DNA of 64,000 nucleotides. It comes from Chelativorans alearensis. GTDB lineage: Bacteria > Pseudomonadota > Alphaproteobacteria > Rhizobiales > Rhizobiaceae. How positions within the stretch are numbered: position 1 is the first letter of the stretch; every line of letters starts with the position of its first letter. Location of the stretch: contig NZ_WQNI01000018.1 in NCBI RefSeq assembly GCF_010993735.1, positions 26,584 through 90,583 on the forward strand. Direction: 5' to 3'. Shown here in pieces: positions 43,951-56,920 of the stretch. The notes beneath the pieces were generated by a model. It was not told the origin of the DNA and did no database searches. It worked only from the letters and a program-made list of their open reading frames with translations. A program made the position numbers and the translations under genes.

Positions 43951-46900
43951 TTGGAGAACGCAGGACCGGACCACGAGAAGGTGCACTTTCGGCGTGGCGA
44001 GATCGCCTCGCTGAAGCGCTTTCCGTCCGCTACCTGCCCATCCTCGCGCCCCCTGCCCAGACAGTGGCGTGCACGCATCCTTGGCTGGGCCGCGATCGCC
44101 GTGCTTGCGCTTCCTCTGTTGCTTTTGGTCTTGAGCGGAACGCTTTATCTGGTTGGCGTCGATGCAATCGGCAATGAGCGGCTGCGGGTGGCGGCCGAGC
44201 GTGCCATCACCAGAATGGCGGGCTTTGATGCCGATGTAAGGCTCGGGGAGCTGCGTCTGGGGTTGGGCGAAACCAGCCTTTTGGCGCTCGAGGTGCGGGA
44301 CGCGCGTATTGCAAGGGCCGACACCGATGCGGTGCTCGCCACCGCCGGCACTCTGCGCTTCGGTCTCAAGGCGTGGCCGCTGCTGGATGGCAGGATCGAG
44401 GTCGCGCAGGTGGGGCTCACCGATGCCGCGATCTCGCCCGCGGACATGCCCAGGCTGCGGAAAGGAGGTCTGACAGCGCCGGTCATGACGCCGGACGAGG
44501 TTTATGCGGCGGTCTTCGGCGCGGTGGAACGGGCGTTCGAGATGACGGAATCCTCCGGTCTCAGCCGCATCAGCCTCGCCAATGTCGGCCTGCGAACGGC
44601 GAAAGGGCAGGCTGTTCCCGATTTCCTGATCGAGACGCTCGAGCTACAGCGGGCGGGCGAGGCAGAGATCGTGCTTGAAGGCTCGGCGGTCTACCGCGGC
44701 CGCGGCATCGCCTTAAGCGGAAAGGCCGAACGTGACGGGCAGAGCGGTGCGATCACGGCCTTGTCGCTTGACGCCGTCACGTCCGATACCAGCGGCGCGA
44801 GCGCGGATGGGCGGGAAGGTGCCTTAGGCGCGCTGGGCGATGCCCGGCTGTCGCTATCGGGGCGCGAAGCCGGAGGCGGGGAGGAGGGCTGGCTGGCTCT
44901 CGACACGCGGCTTGAGGATATCGCCGTCAAAATCGACGAAGACACGCTGTCGCTCGACGCGGCCTCGATGCGCGCCGCCTTTGCCGAAGGAGACGAGGCC
45001 TTCTCCGTGGTTGCCTCCAAGATCGGGGCAGGGCGGACGCAGGTTAATTTTCAAGGGGCCGTCACTCCTATCACGGTAGCGGGCGGCGAGGCGGCCTACA
45101 GGTACGATCTGGTGTCGCGCGAATCGGTGCTCGCGCCCGCCGATTCGCCCGAGCGGGCACTTCCCTTCGCCATGCGCCTTGCCGGCCGGTACGAGCCGGC
45201 GGCATCGCGGCTGACCGCGGAGAGGATAGAGGTGCGCACCTTTGACGGAGGGCTGGCGGGGAACGCGGTATTGACGATGCCGGCGGGTGTGTCGCCCGGT
45301 ATCAGGCTGGCGCTCTATGTCGAGGATATGCCGACGGCGCATGCGAAGCAGTTCTGGCCGTGGTTCGCCGCGAGCGGCGCGCGCAACTGGATGCTGGAGC
45401 ACGTATTCGGCGGGCGTGTGCGCGACAGCAATCTGCGGCTTAACGTCCCGCCCGGCCGCCTTGGAAACGGTGTGCCGCTGTCGCAGGATGAGGTGGTCGG
45501 CCGATTTGCCCTGGAGAACACGCGCTTCGATATTGCTGGCGACATCCCGCCCGTGCGCGACGGTACCGGCTGGGTCGAGTTTCGTGGCACGGATGTGGCG
45601 GTAGGCCTGTCGAAGGGCACGATCTACATGCCGAGCGGACGCCTGGTGGAGGCGAGCGGCGGCAGCCTGACGATCGACGCGGCCCACCAGAAGCCGCGTA
45701 TCAGCAGGCTGGAGATCGATGTCGAGGGCGAGGCGGCCGCCATGGTCGAACTCGCTTCCCACGAGCCCATCGATGCTTCGCGGTTCCACGACATCGCCCC
45801 TGGCGATCTCGAGGGAGGGGCGGCGTCCGGGCACATCAGCGCCGATATTCCGCTGCAGGCCGGCATTCCGGCAAAGGATCTCGATTGGCGTGTCGCCCTC
45901 GACTACGAGGGCCTGTCGATCGCCAAGCCCTTCGAAGGTCAGGAGGTGACGAAGGCGAACGGCTCGCTTCTGGTGCAGCCGGACAGGGCCGAATTCTCCG
46001 CCGAGGCCGAGTTGAACGCGGTTCCGGCGCGCCTGCGCATCGTCGAGCCCCTGGGTGGTTCGCAAGTGGAGCGGGTGCGCCATGTCGAGCTGCAGATGGA
46101 CGACGCGGCGCGCGACAGGCTCTTCCCCGGCTTGGACGTGCTGGTCTCCGGGCCTTTCGAAATCGTCTATGACGAACAGCCCGACGGGCGCAAGAAGGTC
46201 GCCGTTGCGCTCGATACCGCGCGCCTCACCGTGCCGTGGATCGGCTGGCAGAAGGGTGCCGGCATACCGGCCGCCGCCAGCTTCTTTCTCGACGAGAACG
46301 GCCCGGAAGGGGACGGCCCGGAAGGGGACAACAAGGTGTCCGAGCTGTCCGAATTTACCCTGGACGGCGAGAGTTTCGCGGTGAGCGGCCATATTCGCCT
46401 TGCCGGCGGCAGCTTGCAGGAAGCCCGGTTGGACGGGGTGCGTCTCAACCGCATCGACGACTATGCCGCTACCATTCGGCACACGGGCAGCGGCTATTCC
46501 GTGTCTGTGAACGGCCGTTCGTTCGATGCGCGCGGGGTGATCGAACGTGTGCTGGACAATAGAGCGGCAGAGGAGCATGGCGCGGACAGCGGGGCCGGGA
46601 TCACGGTGGAAGCCTCGCTTGCCAACGTGCAAGGGTTCAATGGCGAAGGTCTGAGCCAGGTGGAAATGGCCTATTCGGCCGAAGCGGCGCAGCCGGAGCG
46701 GCTGTCCATCCGCGCCGCTGTGGCCGCGAACGGCGCCGTGCAATTCACGAAAGGCGTGGAGCAGGGGCGCCGCACTGTGCGCGCCTCCTCAAGCAACGCC
46801 GGCGCCCTTTTGCGCTTCCTCAATATCTACCAGCATGTGGACGGCGGGCGGCTCAGCCTCGCGCTCTCCGGCGCGAGCGACGACGATCTTTCCGGCCAGT

Positions 46901-47343
46901 TCGACATTCGCGACTTCTGGGTGGTCAATGAAGAACGGCTGGGGTCGCTCGTCGCTGCCAGCGCGGAGAACCCCAACGGTGAGATGGATGTCTCTCGCGT
47001 TCAGTTCGAGTACGGTTCCGCCACGCTCTCCAAGAGGCGGGAGCAGTTGGAGATCAGAGACGGCGTGTTGCGCGGCCCGTTGATCGGCTCGACCTTCCAG
47101 GGAACGCTGTACGACCCCAACGACAACACCGCCATCACCGGCACCTTTCTGCCGCTCTATGGAATCAACCGGGTTTTCGGTGAAATTCCCATCATTGGCC
47201 AAATCCTCGGCAATGGGCGCAATGGTGGCCTCATCGGCATCACATACCGGCTCACCGGCAAGCTCGATGCTCCGGCGCTGGAGATCAATCCCATCTCCGC
47301 CATCGCGCCGGGGATATTCCGCCGCATCTTCGAATTCCGCTGA
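43951..47343 (+). CDS. Large DUF3971/AsmA-like (YhdP family) protein
   Basis: Probably a bridge-like envelope protein; YhdP, TamB and related AsmA-like proteins move phospholipids to the outer membrane in E. coli. 1130 residues if started at TTG 43951 (AGGAAG just upstream); TTG 43876 and GTG 43981 are other options, since no ATG is suitable. A membrane helix (ILGWAAIAVLALPLLLLVLS) is near the N-terminus, then long beta-rich repeats, and a conserved C-terminus (TGTFLPLYGINRVFGEIPII, GGLIGITYRLTG). A 15-bp tandem duplication at 46302-46331 encodes GPEGD twice. Convergent with lexA. Confidence 0.88.
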   Translation: MENAGPDHEKVHFRRGEIASLKRFPSATCPSSRPLPRQWRARILGWAAIAVLALPLLLLVLSGTLYLVGVDAIGNERLRVAAERAITRMAGFDADVRLGELRLGLGETSLLALEVRDARIARADTDAVLATAGTLRFGLKAWPLLDGRIEVAQVGLTDAAISPADMPRLRKGGLTAPVMTPDEVYAAVFGAVERAFEMTESSGLSRISLANVGLRTAKGQAVPDFLIETLELQRAGEAEIVLEGSAVYRGRGIALSGKAERDGQSGAITALSLDAVTSDTSGASADGREGALGALGDARLSLSGREAGGGEEGWLALDTRLEDIAVKIDEDTLSLDAASMRAAFAEGDEAFSVVASKIGAGRTQVNFQGAVTPITVAGGEAAYRYDLVSRESVLAPADSPERALPFAMRLAGRYEPAASRLTAERIEVRTFDGGLAGNAVLTMPAGVSPGIRLALYVEDMPTAHAKQFWPWFAASGARNWMLEHVFGGRVRDSNLRLNVPPGRLGNGVPLSQDEVVGRFALENTRFDIAGDIPPVRDGTGWVEFRGTDVAVGLSKGTIYMPSGRLVEASGGSLTIDAAHQKPRISRLEIDVEGEAAAMVELASHEPIDASRFHDIAPGDLEGGAASGHISADIPLQAGIPAKDLDWRVALDYEGLSIAKPFEGQEVTKANGSLLVQPDRAEFSAEAELNAVPARLRIVEPLGGSQVERVRHVELQMDDAARDRLFPGLDVLVSGPFEIVYDEQPDGRKKVAVALDTARLTVPWIGWQKGAGIPAAASFFLDENGPEGDGPEGDNKVSELSEFTLDGESFAVSGHIRLAGGSLQEARLDGVRLNRIDDYAATIRHTGSGYSVSVNGRSFDARGVIERVLDNRAAEEHGADSGAGITVEASLANVQGFNGEGLSQVEMAYSAEAAQPERLSIRAAVAANGAVQFTKGVEQGRRTVRASSSNAGALLRFLNIYQHVDGGRLSLALSGASDDDLSGQFDIRDFWVVNEERLGSLVAASAENPNGEMDVSRVQFEYGSATLSKRREQLEIRDGVLRGPLIGSTFQGTLYDPNDNTAITGTFLPLYGINRVFGEIPIIGQILGNGRNGGLIGITYRLTGKLDAPALEINPISAIAPGIFRRIFEFR

Positions 47344-47403
47344 TCGTTTCCCTTCTCCCGCCACGCACGGAAGGCCACTGCCGCACACAGGAAAGGAGGC
47401 GCT

Positions 47404-48114
47404 TCAATAGCGGCGGATGAGGCCCACCAGACGGCCTTGCACCTTCACTCGGTCGGGGCCGAAGATGCGCGTCTCGTAGGCCGGATTCGCCGCCTCCAGC
47501 GCGATGGAGGCGCCCTTGCGGCGGAAGCGCTTGAGCGTGGCTTCCTCCTCGTCGACCAATGCGACGACGATCTCGCCGGGATTGGCGGTCTGGGTCTGGC
47601 GGACGATGACCGTATCGCCATCGAAGATGCCGGCCTCGATCATCGAATCGCCCTTCACCTCAAGCGCGAAATGCTCACCGCTCGACAGCATGTCGGGAGG
47701 CACGCCGATGGAGTGGGTCTGGTGCTGGATGGCCTCGATGGGCACGCCGGCGGCGATCCGCCCCATGACGGGAATGGAGACGACGCCCGATGCATCGTTG
47801 TTGCTGGCCAGCGGCTTGGGCGCCGGTGCCGCGCGGCCCTGGCCTCCCTCGATGACGCTGGGTGAGAATTTGCGCGGCCCCCCGAGCCCAGGAGCGATCG
47901 AATCAGGCAACCGCAGCACTTCCAGCGCGCGGGCCCTGTTGGGCAGGCGGCGGATGAAGCCGCGCTCCTCGAGCGCGGTGATCAGCCGGTGGATGCCGGA
48001 CTTCGAGGCCAGATCCAATGCCTCCTTCATCTCGTCGAAGGAGGGCGGTATGCCCGTCTCCTTCAGACGGTCGTGGATGAATAGCAGCAGCTCGTGCTGT
48101 TTGCGTGTCAGCAT
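47404..48114 (-). CDS. lexA: LexA repressor
   Basis: SOS repressor that cleaves itself when RecA is activated. 236 residues from ATG 48114 ([17 protein letters not shown]); nine in-frame upstream residues are not family-like. N-terminal winged helix with [20 protein letters not shown], cleavage site Ala122-Gly123 (RIAAGVP), catalytic Ser157 ([15 protein letters not shown]) and Lys195 (ATLKRF). A perfect alphaproteobacterial SOS box lies 48 bp upstream, so autoregulation is expected. It is the last gene of a conserved run ppiD-trpD-trpC-moaC-moeA-lexA. Confidence 0.97.
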   Translation of the reverse strand: MLTRKQHELLLFIHDRLKETGIPPSFDEMKEALDLASKSGIHRLITALEERGFIRRLPNRARALEVLRLPDSIAPGLGGPRKFSPSVIEGGQGRAAPAPKPLASNNDASGVVSIPVMGRIAAGVPIEAIQHQTHSIGVPPDMLSSGEHFALEVKGDSMIEAGIFDGDTVIVRQTQTANPGEIVVALVDEEEATLKRFRRKGASIALEAANPAYETRIFGPDRVKVQGRLVGLIRRY

Positions 48115-48161
48115 CGGTTCCACCCCGGAATCAGTAAACAAAACCAGAACATAACGTAGAC

Positions 48162-48176
48162 GTTCCAGTTGTGTTC
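48162..48176. promoter_or_regulatory. SOS box (LexA operator)
   Basis: GTTCCAGTTGTGTTC fits the alphaproteobacterial consensus GTTC-N7-GTTC exactly. It lies between moeA and lexA, 48 bp upstream of the lexA start, and gives lexA a promoter separate from the trp-mo operon. Confidence 0.85.
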
Positions 48177-48209
48177 CGCAATAGGAAAATATTGAGGTGT
48201 CGGAACCCG

Positions 48210-49415
48210 TCAGCGCAGCATCAGCACCTGGCAGCGCGCGCCAGCCTCGCTCGGCCCCGCATTCGGCTCGCGGACGATGAGGGCGTTGGCGGCGGCGAGG
48301 GTGCTGAGCATGGAGGAATCCTGCAGCTCGAACGGCGTCGCGATCAGCCCGCGCGGGCCGTGGGAGACCGTGGCGCGCACATAGTCCTGCCGCTCGTCAT
48401 TGGCCTGCATGGGAACGGCCAGCTCCGCCTGGCGCAGGTCCGGCGAAAAGAGCCGGCCGGAAAGCCGGGCGATCATCGGTCGCAGGAAGAGATGCGCGCA
48501 CACCAGACTGGAGACCGGGTTGCCGGGCAGGCCGAGCACACGCGTTGTTTCAAGCCGGCCGAACATCATCGGCTTGCCGGGCCGTATGGCGACCTTCCAG
48601 AAGGAGAGGGCGGCGCCTTCCGCCTCGAGCACCCGGCGCACCAGATCGTGGTCGCCGACCGAGGCGCCGCCGAGCGTGGCGATGATATCGGCGTTTGCGG
48701 CGAGCGCCTTGCGAAGAGCGGCGGATATCTTCTCCTCGCTGTCGGGCACGATGCCGAGATCGACAATCCTGGCGCCGTCGCGCCCGGCGAGGGCGGCGGT
48801 ACCGAAGCCGTTGGAGGCGACGATCTGGTCGGGACCGGGCGCAGTGCCCGGCGGCACGAGTTCGTCGCCGATGGCGATGACCGCGACGAGCGGCCGGCGC
48901 ACAACGGGGAGGGTGGCATGCCCCGCAGCCGCGGCCAGCGACAGGGCCGCTGGGTCCAGCACCCTACCTTGCTCCAGAACCGGGTCTTCCTCGTCGAAGT
49001 CGAGGCCGGCGCGGCGGATGTGCCGCCCGGCAGTCACAGGCTCGATGGCCTCGATGCGACCGTCGGCTAGCCTACGCGCGTTTTCCTGGATGAGAATGGC
49101 GTCCGCGCCCTCCGGCACCGGTGCGCCGGTGAAGATGCGCACGGCCTCGCCCGGCTGGAGCGCACCGGCAAAGCGGTGGCCCGCTGCCGATTCGCCGATG
49201 ACGGAAAGGGTTCTTGGAACCGTCCCGACATCCGCCGCGCGAACGGCATAGCCGTCCATGGCCGAGGCGTTGAAAGGCGGCTGCGTACGCCGCGCCTTCA
49301 GCGGCGCGGCGAGTACGCGATCGGCGGCTTCCGTAAGCGCCACCTCCTCGGCGGCGAGGGGGCTGAGGCCGTCGAGGATGCGCTCCAGCGCCTCATCAAC
49401 CGGAAGCAGAGCCAT
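48210..49415 (-). CDS. moeA: Molybdopterin molybdenumtransferase
   Basis: Inserts molybdenum into molybdopterin-AMP in cofactor synthesis. 401 residues: N-terminal [15 protein letters not shown], the [15 protein letters not shown] block, the MoCF-type domain with GDELVPPGT and [18 protein letters not shown], and [14 protein letters not shown] [13 protein letters not shown]. The start overlaps the end of moaC by 20 bp, suggesting coupling. Confidence 0.97.
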   Translation of the reverse strand: MALLPVDEALERILDGLSPLAAEEVALTEAADRVLAAPLKARRTQPPFNASAMDGYAVRAADVGTVPRTLSVIGESAAGHRFAGALQPGEAVRIFTGAPVPEGADAILIQENARRLADGRIEAIEPVTAGRHIRRAGLDFDEEDPVLEQGRVLDPAALSLAAAAGHATLPVVRRPLVAVIAIGDELVPPGTAPGPDQIVASNGFGTAALAGRDGARIVDLGIVPDSEEKISAALRKALAANADIIATLGGASVGDHDLVRRVLEAEGAALSFWKVAIRPGKPMMFGRLETTRVLGLPGNPVSSLVCAHLFLRPMIARLSGRLFSPDLRQAELAVPMQANDERQDYVRATVSHGPRGLIATPFELQDSSMLSTLAAANALIVREPNAGPSEAGARCQVLMLR

Positions 49416-49914
49416 CGTCCGCCCCTTGCGCGCGCCAGGTGCCGGACCTGCCGCCCGTCTTTTCCTTGAGATGCACCTCGCCGATGACCATGCCTTTGTC
49501 CAGCGCCTTGGCCATGTCGTAGATCGTCAGACAGGCGACGGAGACGGCCGTCAGTGCCTCCATCTCCACGCCCGTCTTGCCTGTCACGCGCGCCGTCGCT
49601 TCGACGCGCAAGCCGGGCAGTGCCTCATCCGGCGCGATATCGACGGCGATCTTGGTCAGCGCCAGCGGGTGGCAGAGCGGAATGAGGTCGTGCGTTTTCT
49701 TCGCCGCCATGATGCCGGCAAGCCGGGCGACGGCGATGACATCGCCTTTCTTGGCGTCTCCGGCCAGGATCGCCCGCAAGGTCTGCGGCGCCATGGTCAC
49801 GGCACCGGCTGCGACAGCGGTGCGGGCCGTGTCGTCCTTCGCGCCGACATCCACCATCTCCGCCCGTCCGTCGGCGGTAAGATGGGTCAGTCCGCTCTTT
49901 TCGTCTCCGGCCAT
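49396..49914 (-). CDS. moaC: Cyclic pyranopterin monophosphate synthase
   Basis: Makes cyclic pyranopterin monophosphate from the MoaA product in molybdenum-cofactor synthesis. 172 residues; motifs [44 protein letters not shown] and [20 protein letters not shown] (active-site Lys and metal-binding region). 1 bp downstream of trpC and overlapping moeA, so it lies in the middle of a trp-mo operon. Confidence 0.97.
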   Translation of the reverse strand: MAGDEKSGLTHLTADGRAEMVDVGAKDDTARTAVAAGAVTMAPQTLRAILAGDAKKGDVIAVARLAGIMAAKKTHDLIPLCHPLALTKIAVDIAPDEALPGLRVEATARVTGKTGVEMEALTAVSVACLTIYDMAKALDKGMVIGEVHLKEKTGGRSGTWRAQGADDGSASG

Positions 49915-49915
49915 C

Positions 49916-50731
49916 TCAGCCTGCCGCCTTTACGTCCGTTTCAAGCCCGAGCAGCCTGCGCGTCGCCGCCTCGACATTGTCCTGGCGCATCAGGCTCTCG
50001 CCGACGAGGAAGCTTGAGATGCCTGCGTTTGCGAGGCGGCGGCAGTCCTCGTGGGTGAAGATGCCGCTCTCGCCGATGACGATGCGATCCTCCGGCACCT
50101 GCGGCGCCAGCGCCTCGCAGGTGGCAAGCGTCGTCTCGAAGGTCCTCAGATTGCGGTTGTTGATGCCGATAAGCGGCGAGGAAAGCCCGAGCGCGCGTTC
50201 CAGCTCGACCTCGTCATGCACCTCCAGCAGCGTGTCCATGCCGAGTTTGCCGGCCGTCTCCTCCAGCGCCTTCGCCTCGTCGTCCGTCACACTCGCCATG
50301 ATGATGAGAATCGCATCGGCTTCCCAGGCCCGCGCCTCGTAGACCTGGTAAGGCTCGAACATGAAGTCCTTGCGCAGGGCAGGGAGCCTCGTCGCCCGCC
50401 GCGCCTGGCCGAGGAACTCGGGCGCGCCCTGGAAGGACGGCTTGTCCGTCAACACGGAAAGGCAGGCCGCGCCGCCGCGCTCATAGGCAGCCGCCAGCCG
50501 AGGCGGGTCGAAATCGGCGCGGATGAGCCCTTTCGAGGGGCTCGCCTTCTTGACCTCGGCGATAAGCGCCAGGAGGCCGGCAGAATGCTTTGCGCGCAAC
50601 GCCTCGGCAAAGCCGCGCACGGGGGCGGCCTCGCGCGCCCTTGCCTCAAGCTCGGCCTGGGGCATGGCGGCTTTCGCGGCAGCGATCTCCTCGCGCTTGT
50701 AAGCCTCGATCTTGCGCAGAATGTCTGTCAT
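49916..50731 (-). CDS. trpC: Indole-3-glycerol phosphate synthase
   Basis: Fourth step of tryptophan synthesis from carboxyphenylamino-deoxyribulose phosphate. 271 residues, TIM barrel: [20 protein letters not shown] (catalytic Lys), [43 protein letters not shown] and [17 protein letters not shown] monofunctional TrpC, not fused to TrpF. Follows trpD by 20 bp in the ppiD-trpD-trpC-moaC-moeA run. Confidence 0.98.
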   Translation of the reverse strand: MTDILRKIEAYKREEIAAAKAAMPQAELEARAREAAPVRGFAEALRAKHSAGLLALIAEVKKASPSKGLIRADFDPPRLAAAYERGGAACLSVLTDKPSFQGAPEFLGQARRATRLPALRKDFMFEPYQVYEARAWEADAILIIMASVTDDEAKALEETAGKLGMDTLLEVHDEVELERALGLSSPLIGINNRNLRTFETTLATCEALAPQVPEDRIVIGESGIFTHEDCRRLANAGISSFLVGESLMRQDNVEAATRRLLGLETDVKAAG

Positions 50732-50751
50732 TTACCGGTACGCTCCTGGGG

Positions 50752-51768
50752 TCATGCTTCCCGGTTCGAGACTTCGACCAGCCTCTCGAGCGCCGCGAGC
50801 GCACGGCCGTCGTCCAGCGCTGCTGCCGCAAGCCTCACGCCGTCTCCCAGCGTCTCGGCCTTTCCGGCCACGACCAGGGCACCGCCGGCGTTGAGAAGGG
50901 CGATGTCGCGGTAGGCGTTCTTGGCGCCTTCCAGCACGGCGCGCAGGGCTCGTGCATTATGTTCGCCGTCGCCGCCTTTCAGGGCGGCCATCTCGGCGCG
51001 CGCCAGGCCTGCCTCCTCGGGGGTCACCTCGAATGTGCGCACGGCGCCATTCTCCAGCGCGGCCACCTGGGTCGTGCCGGCAGTCGTCATCTCGTCGAGC
51101 CCGTCTCCGTGCACCACCCAGGCTTTTTCTGCGCCGAGCTTTCTGAGCACATGGGCGATCGGTTCCACCCACTCGGGCGAGAAGACGCCGACGAGCTGGC
51201 GTTTCACGCGCGCCGGGTTCGACAGCGGCCCGAGCAGGTTGAAGATGGTGCGCGTGCCGAGCTCTACCCGCGTCGGCCCGACATGGCGCATGGCCGCATG
51301 GTGGGCCGGCGCGAACATGAAACCGACACCGGCCTCGGCGATGCAGGCGGCGATCTTCTCCGGCCCGATCTCGATGTCGACGCCGAGGGCCGCGAGGCTG
51401 TCGGCCGCGCCCGCGCGTGAGGAAAGCGCCCGGTTGCCGTGCTTGGCCACCGGCACGCCGCAGCCGGCGACGATCAAGGCCGCACAGGTCGAAACATTGT
51501 AGGTGCCCGAGGCATCGCCGCCGGTGCCGACGATGTCGATCGCATCCCCGGGGGCTTCGACCGGAAGCATCTTCGCCCGCATGGTGTCGACCGCGCCGCT
51601 GATCTCGTCGACCGTTTCCCCGCGCACCCTGAGCGCCATCAGGAAGCCGCCGATCTGGCTCGGCGTGGCCTCGCCGGACATCATGACCTCGAAGGCCTCG
51701 CGCGCCTCGGCGAAGCTGAGGGCCGTGCCGCTCGCCACCTTGGCGATATGTTGCTTGAGGTCTGCCAT
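50752..51768 (-). CDS. trpD: Anthranilate phosphoribosyltransferase
   Basis: Second step of tryptophan synthesis, transferring phosphoribosyl to anthranilate. 338 residues from ATG 51768 (an overlapping GTG at 51771 would add one residue). Motifs: [20 protein letters not shown] (PRPP loop), [20 protein letters not shown], and [20 protein letters not shown]. 8 bp after the ppiD stop; no leader peptide or attenuator can be placed in this gap. Confidence 0.98.
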   Translation of the reverse strand: MADLKQHIAKVASGTALSFAEAREAFEVMMSGEATPSQIGGFLMALRVRGETVDEISGAVDTMRAKMLPVEAPGDAIDIVGTGGDASGTYNVSTCAALIVAGCGVPVAKHGNRALSSRAGAADSLAALGVDIEIGPEKIAACIAEAGVGFMFAPAHHAAMRHVGPTRVELGTRTIFNLLGPLSNPARVKRQLVGVFSPEWVEPIAHVLRKLGAEKAWVVHGDGLDEMTTAGTTQVAALENGAVRTFEVTPEEAGLARAEMAALKGGDGEHNARALRAVLEGAKNAYRDIALLNAGGALVVAGKAETLGDGVRLAAAALDDGRALAALERLVEVSNREA

Positions 51769-51776
51769 CACCGGCC

Positions 51777-53663
51777 TCAGAAGCTCAGCGCCTGCTGCAG
51801 GGCGGCCTGGTTGACGGTCACCTCATGCTCGGCCTGCAGCCGTGCGACGAGCTGGTCCAGAAGGTCGTTGGAGATGCCCTGGGTGAGACTGTTGGCAACG
51901 TCTTCGGGCACCGCGTCGGCGGAGACCGATGCCGGCTCGAACACCTCCGTCACCTGGAAGAGAAATTGCCCCTCGCCGGCCGGATTGGCAAAAGCCCCGG
52001 ATCCGCCCTCTGGCACGCTGAAGGCGGCGGCAACGCCCGCTCGACCCAGATCCGGGTCGTCCGCTTCGCGTTTCAGCCCGCGCTTGACGACCTTCTCCTG
52101 GCCGATCTCGGCGGCGATCTCGTCGAGCGTCTTGCCGCCCTTCAGCGTATCCTGGAGTTCCTTGACGCGCTCTGCAAGCCGCGCCTCGACCTCGGCTTCG
52201 GTCCAGTCCTCGACCACCTTTTCGCGCACTTCGGCAAACGAGCGCTCGCGTGCCTGCACGATGTCCTCCACCTCGTAGAAGAGAAAGCCGTTGCTGGGCA
52301 GGTCGATGGGCGGGTTCTCCACGCCCTTGTCCGTCTCGAAGGCTTCGCTGAGCAATTGCCGCGATTGGGGAAGGTCCTCGATGACGGTGCCGTCGGGGCG
52401 GCGGCCGGAACGGTCGACGGCCTCGACGGTGCGCATCGTCAGCCTCTGCGCGTTCGCCGCCTCCTGCATCGTCTGGCCGGCGGCGCGCGCATCCTCATAG
52501 GCATCGTAAGTGTCGAGCACCAGGTTGCTCGCCTCGTCGAGCGCCAGTTCCTGGCGGATTTCGCCGGCCACCTGGTCGAGCGGCGTCACCTTTTCGGGAA
52601 CGATCTCCGTCACGCGCAGGAGCACCGGTCCAAAGGCGCCTTGGACCACTTCGCTCACCTTGCCTTCCTCAAGCGCGAAGGCGGCTTCGGCCACCGCCTC
52701 GTCGGCGACGTCGGCGCGCGTGAAGGTGCCCAGCCTGATGTCCTCGGGGGTCTTGCCCTGCATCTCCACCACGCCCTCGAAGGTCGCACCGGTGCGCATG
52801 CTCTCGCGGGCGGCAACGGCATCATCTTCCTCGGAGAAGTTGATCTGCTCGATGGTGCGGCGCTCCGGCGTCGTGTAGCGCACGCGGTTTTTCTCGTAGT
52901 AGCCGCGCACCTGCTCGTCGGAAATCGTCGATGGGTCGGCGATATCCTCCGCTTCCAGCTTCACGTAGTTGATCTTGCGGTATTCGGGAGCGGCGTAGTC
53001 ATCCTTGCGCTCCTCGAACCAACTCTGCAGCTCTTCCTCGTTCGGCTTCTCGATGGGCTCGACGAGGGAGCGGGGGAGGGGCACGTACTCTATCGTCCTG
53101 TCCTCGCCCCGGTAGAGCGCGACATTGCGCAGCAGCGCATCGGGCGCCGAGACGCCGCCTGCGACCGCATCGACGATCTGCTGGCGCATGGCGGCGTTCT
53201 GCCGGTTCTTCAGGTAGTCTTCCGGCCGCATGCCCGCCTGTCTCAGGACGAACTCGAACTGCTGCCGGTTGAAGCGGCCGTCGGCGCCGCGGAAAGCCGG
53301 GTCGGAGGTCGCCAGCTCGGCAAGCTTGTCCTGCGACAACCCAAGGTCCATCTCGCGTGCCGTCTCGTCCAGCACGGCGCCTGCGGCGAGTTGCGCGAGC
53401 ACCTGCTCGTCGATACCCATCGCCACCGCCTGCTCGCGCGTCAGCCTGGTGCCGAAACGCTGCGAAAGCTCGGCGATCTGGCGGTCGTAGGCCAGCCGGA
53501 AATCGAGCGGCGAAACGGACGTACCGCCCGCCGTCAAGACGGCGCCCCCGGCACCGTTCAGGATTTGGCCGGAAATGCCCCACACGGCAAAACTCAGGAC
53601 CAGGAGGCCGAGCAGAAGCTTCGCAATCCAGGTTGTGGCCGCTTGTCTCAGGCTGTCGAGCAT
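51777..53663 (-). CDS. ppiD: PpiD-like periplasmic folding factor (SurA_N/parvulin)
   Basis: Inner-membrane-anchored periplasmic chaperone, with a parvulin-type isomerase domain, that assists newly translocated proteins. 628 residues: N-terminal anchor ([20 protein letters not shown], about residues 9-28), a SurA_N-like helical region (about 40-170), the parvulin-like part (about 265-350, with [20 protein letters not shown] and [11 protein letters not shown]), and a helical C-terminus. First gene of the trp-mo run; divergent from tpiA. Isomerase activity is uncertain, since E. coli PpiD is reported to lack it. Confidence 0.92.
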   Translation of the reverse strand: MLDSLRQAATTWIAKLLLGLLVLSFAVWGISGQILNGAGGAVLTAGGTSVSPLDFRLAYDRQIAELSQRFGTRLTREQAVAMGIDEQVLAQLAAGAVLDETAREMDLGLSQDKLAELATSDPAFRGADGRFNRQQFEFVLRQAGMRPEDYLKNRQNAAMRQQIVDAVAGGVSAPDALLRNVALYRGEDRTIEYVPLPRSLVEPIEKPNEEELQSWFEERKDDYAAPEYRKINYVKLEAEDIADPSTISDEQVRGYYEKNRVRYTTPERRTIEQINFSEEDDAVAARESMRTGATFEGVVEMQGKTPEDIRLGTFTRADVADEAVAEAAFALEEGKVSEVVQGAFGPVLLRVTEIVPEKVTPLDQVAGEIRQELALDEASNLVLDTYDAYEDARAAGQTMQEAANAQRLTMRTVEAVDRSGRRPDGTVIEDLPQSRQLLSEAFETDKGVENPPIDLPSNGFLFYEVEDIVQARERSFAEVREKVVEDWTEAEVEARLAERVKELQDTLKGGKTLDEIAAEIGQEKVVKRGLKREADDPDLGRAGVAAAFSVPEGGSGAFANPAGEGQFLFQVTEVFEPASVSADAVPEDVANSLTQGISNDLLDQLVARLQAEHEVTVNQAALQQALSF

Positions 53664-53799
53664 GGTGATCCGCTATAATTCTCTTTTTTCTTGGCGAATG
53701 TTGGCAATAGCGCCCTTGAAAGCCACTGTCGATTGCTTTGTAGCGCCTTTTTGGTAGTGAACATCCTTCGACCAGGACACGACAACGAATGGAGGCCCC

Positions 53800-54564
53800 A
53801 TGACACCCGCGATCCGTCCGCTCATCGCAGGCAATTGGAAGATGCACGGCACCAGCGCCTCGCTCGGCGAACTGGGGGCCATCGGCGAAGGCTTTGCCGC
53901 CGCCGCCGGCGACGGCGCCGAAGGGCTGATCTGCGTGCCGGCGACGCTCCTCTCGCGGGCGAGCGGGGTGCTCGGATCGACACCGGTCTTCCTGGGCGGG
54001 CAGGACTGCCACGCTGCCGAGAGCGGCGCCCATACGGGCGACATCGCCGCCGAAATGCTTGCCGACTGCGGTGCCGGCTTTGTGATCGTCGGCCACTCCG
54101 AGCGGCGCACGGATCACCGCGAGAGCGATGCAGACGTGGCCGCCAAGGCGCAAGCGGCCTGGCGCGCCGGCCTTGTCGCCGTCATCTGCCTGGGGGAAAC
54201 GCGGCAGCAGCGCGAGGCGGGCGAGACGCTTGCCGTGCTTTCGCGCCAGGTCGCGGGCTCCGTGCCCGCCGAGGCGACGGCCGAAAACACGGTGATCGCC
54301 TACGAGCCCGTATGGGCGATCGGCACGGGGCTGACGCCGACAACCGGGGACGTGGCCGAAGCGCATGCCCATCTGCGCACCGAACTGGAGAAGAAGATCG
54401 GTGAAGAGGCAAAACGCACGCGGCTCCTCTACGGCGGTTCGGTAAAGCCCGGCAACGCGCGCGAACTCTTGTCGATCCCCAATGTCGACGGTGCGCTGAT
54501 CGGTGGCGCCAGCCTCAAGGCAGCCGATTTCCTTGCCATAAGCGAGGCGACGCGCACTGTTTGA
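53800..54564 (+). CDS. tpiA: Triosephosphate isomerase
   Basis: Interconverts dihydroxyacetone phosphate and glyceraldehyde-3-phosphate. 254 residues with the catalytic Lys in [10 protein letters not shown] (near residue 13), His in VIVGHSERR, Glu in [10 protein letters not shown], and the phosphate loop [12 protein letters not shown]. Start ATG at 53800 after GGAGG. Divergent from ppiD; secG follows 142 bp on. Confidence 0.98.
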   Translation: MTPAIRPLIAGNWKMHGTSASLGELGAIGEGFAAAAGDGAEGLICVPATLLSRASGVLGSTPVFLGGQDCHAAESGAHTGDIAAEMLADCGAGFVIVGHSERRTDHRESDADVAAKAQAAWRAGLVAVICLGETRQQREAGETLAVLSRQVAGSVPAEATAENTVIAYEPVWAIGTGLTPTTGDVAEAHAHLRTELEKKIGEEAKRTRLLYGGSVKPGNARELLSIPNVDGALIGGASLKAADFLAISEATRTV

Positions 54565-54706
54565 GCCTCTGCCCACCGTCTTTTCTTGTAAAGCCGCATG
54601 CCACGCCTATCTGTGGTGACGGGGACTTGGAAAAACGGGCAAAGGCGTGTAATGAGCCGCGTCCGCGGGCGCATCGCCCGCTCCGCCTCAGGCGCCGGAA
54701 GGAATC

Positions 54707-55090
54707 ATGCAGACCATCGTCATCGTCATCCACTTGCTCACCGTGCTTGCGCTTGTCGGCGTGGTGCTTATGCAGCGTTCGGAGGGTGGAGGGCTTGGCA
54801 TTGGCGGCGGCTCCGGCTTCATGACGGCGCGCGGGGCGGCCAACGCGCTGACGCGCGCAACGGCGATCCTTGCCGCGGCCTTCTTCGTCACCTCGCTCGG
54901 CTTGTCGCTGATCGCGCGCTATCAGGCCCAGCCGACGGATATCTTCGACCGGCTGCCGCAGACGCAGGAGCAGGGTGAGGGCGGCGGCAGCGGCGTTCTC
55001 GACCAACTTGGCGGCAGCGGCGCCTCGTCGGAGCCGGCACCGGCGGAAGAGCCGGCCGATTCCGAGCCGCAGGTGCCGACGGGTCAGTAA
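54707..55090 (+). CDS. secG: Protein translocase subunit SecG
   Basis: Small subunit of the SecYEG channel. 127 residues: first helix MQTIVIVIHLLTVLALVGVV, the conserved LMQRSEGGGLGIGGGSGFMT loop, a second helix (ATAILAAAFFVTSLGLSLIA), then an acidic Gly/Ser/Pro tail. ATG at 54707 follows GGAAGGA. Between tpiA and pyrG as in many alphaproteobacteria. Confidence 0.97.
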   Translation: MQTIVIVIHLLTVLALVGVVLMQRSEGGGLGIGGGSGFMTARGAANALTRATAILAAAFFVTSLGLSLIARYQAQPTDIFDRLPQTQEQGEGGGSGVLDQLGGSGASSEPAPAEEPADSEPQVPTGQ

Positions 55091-55227
55091 CTACTTAATT
55101 TCGAACGGGATTCAGCAACGGATCCCGTCGCCGATTTCGAAATCGCGCGCGGCAGCTTGTCGGTGCGCAGCCAAAAAGTTGCGGGTTTGGGGATTTTGCT
55201 CTGGCGGAATCGCCTTCGTCCGGTTAA

Positions 55228-56868
<1,641 letters not shown>

Positions 56869-56920
56869 GTGATCGTCCGACGGCTGGTTGCTTCTTGGAG
56901 TTGCAGTTTCAAATCTCCTC

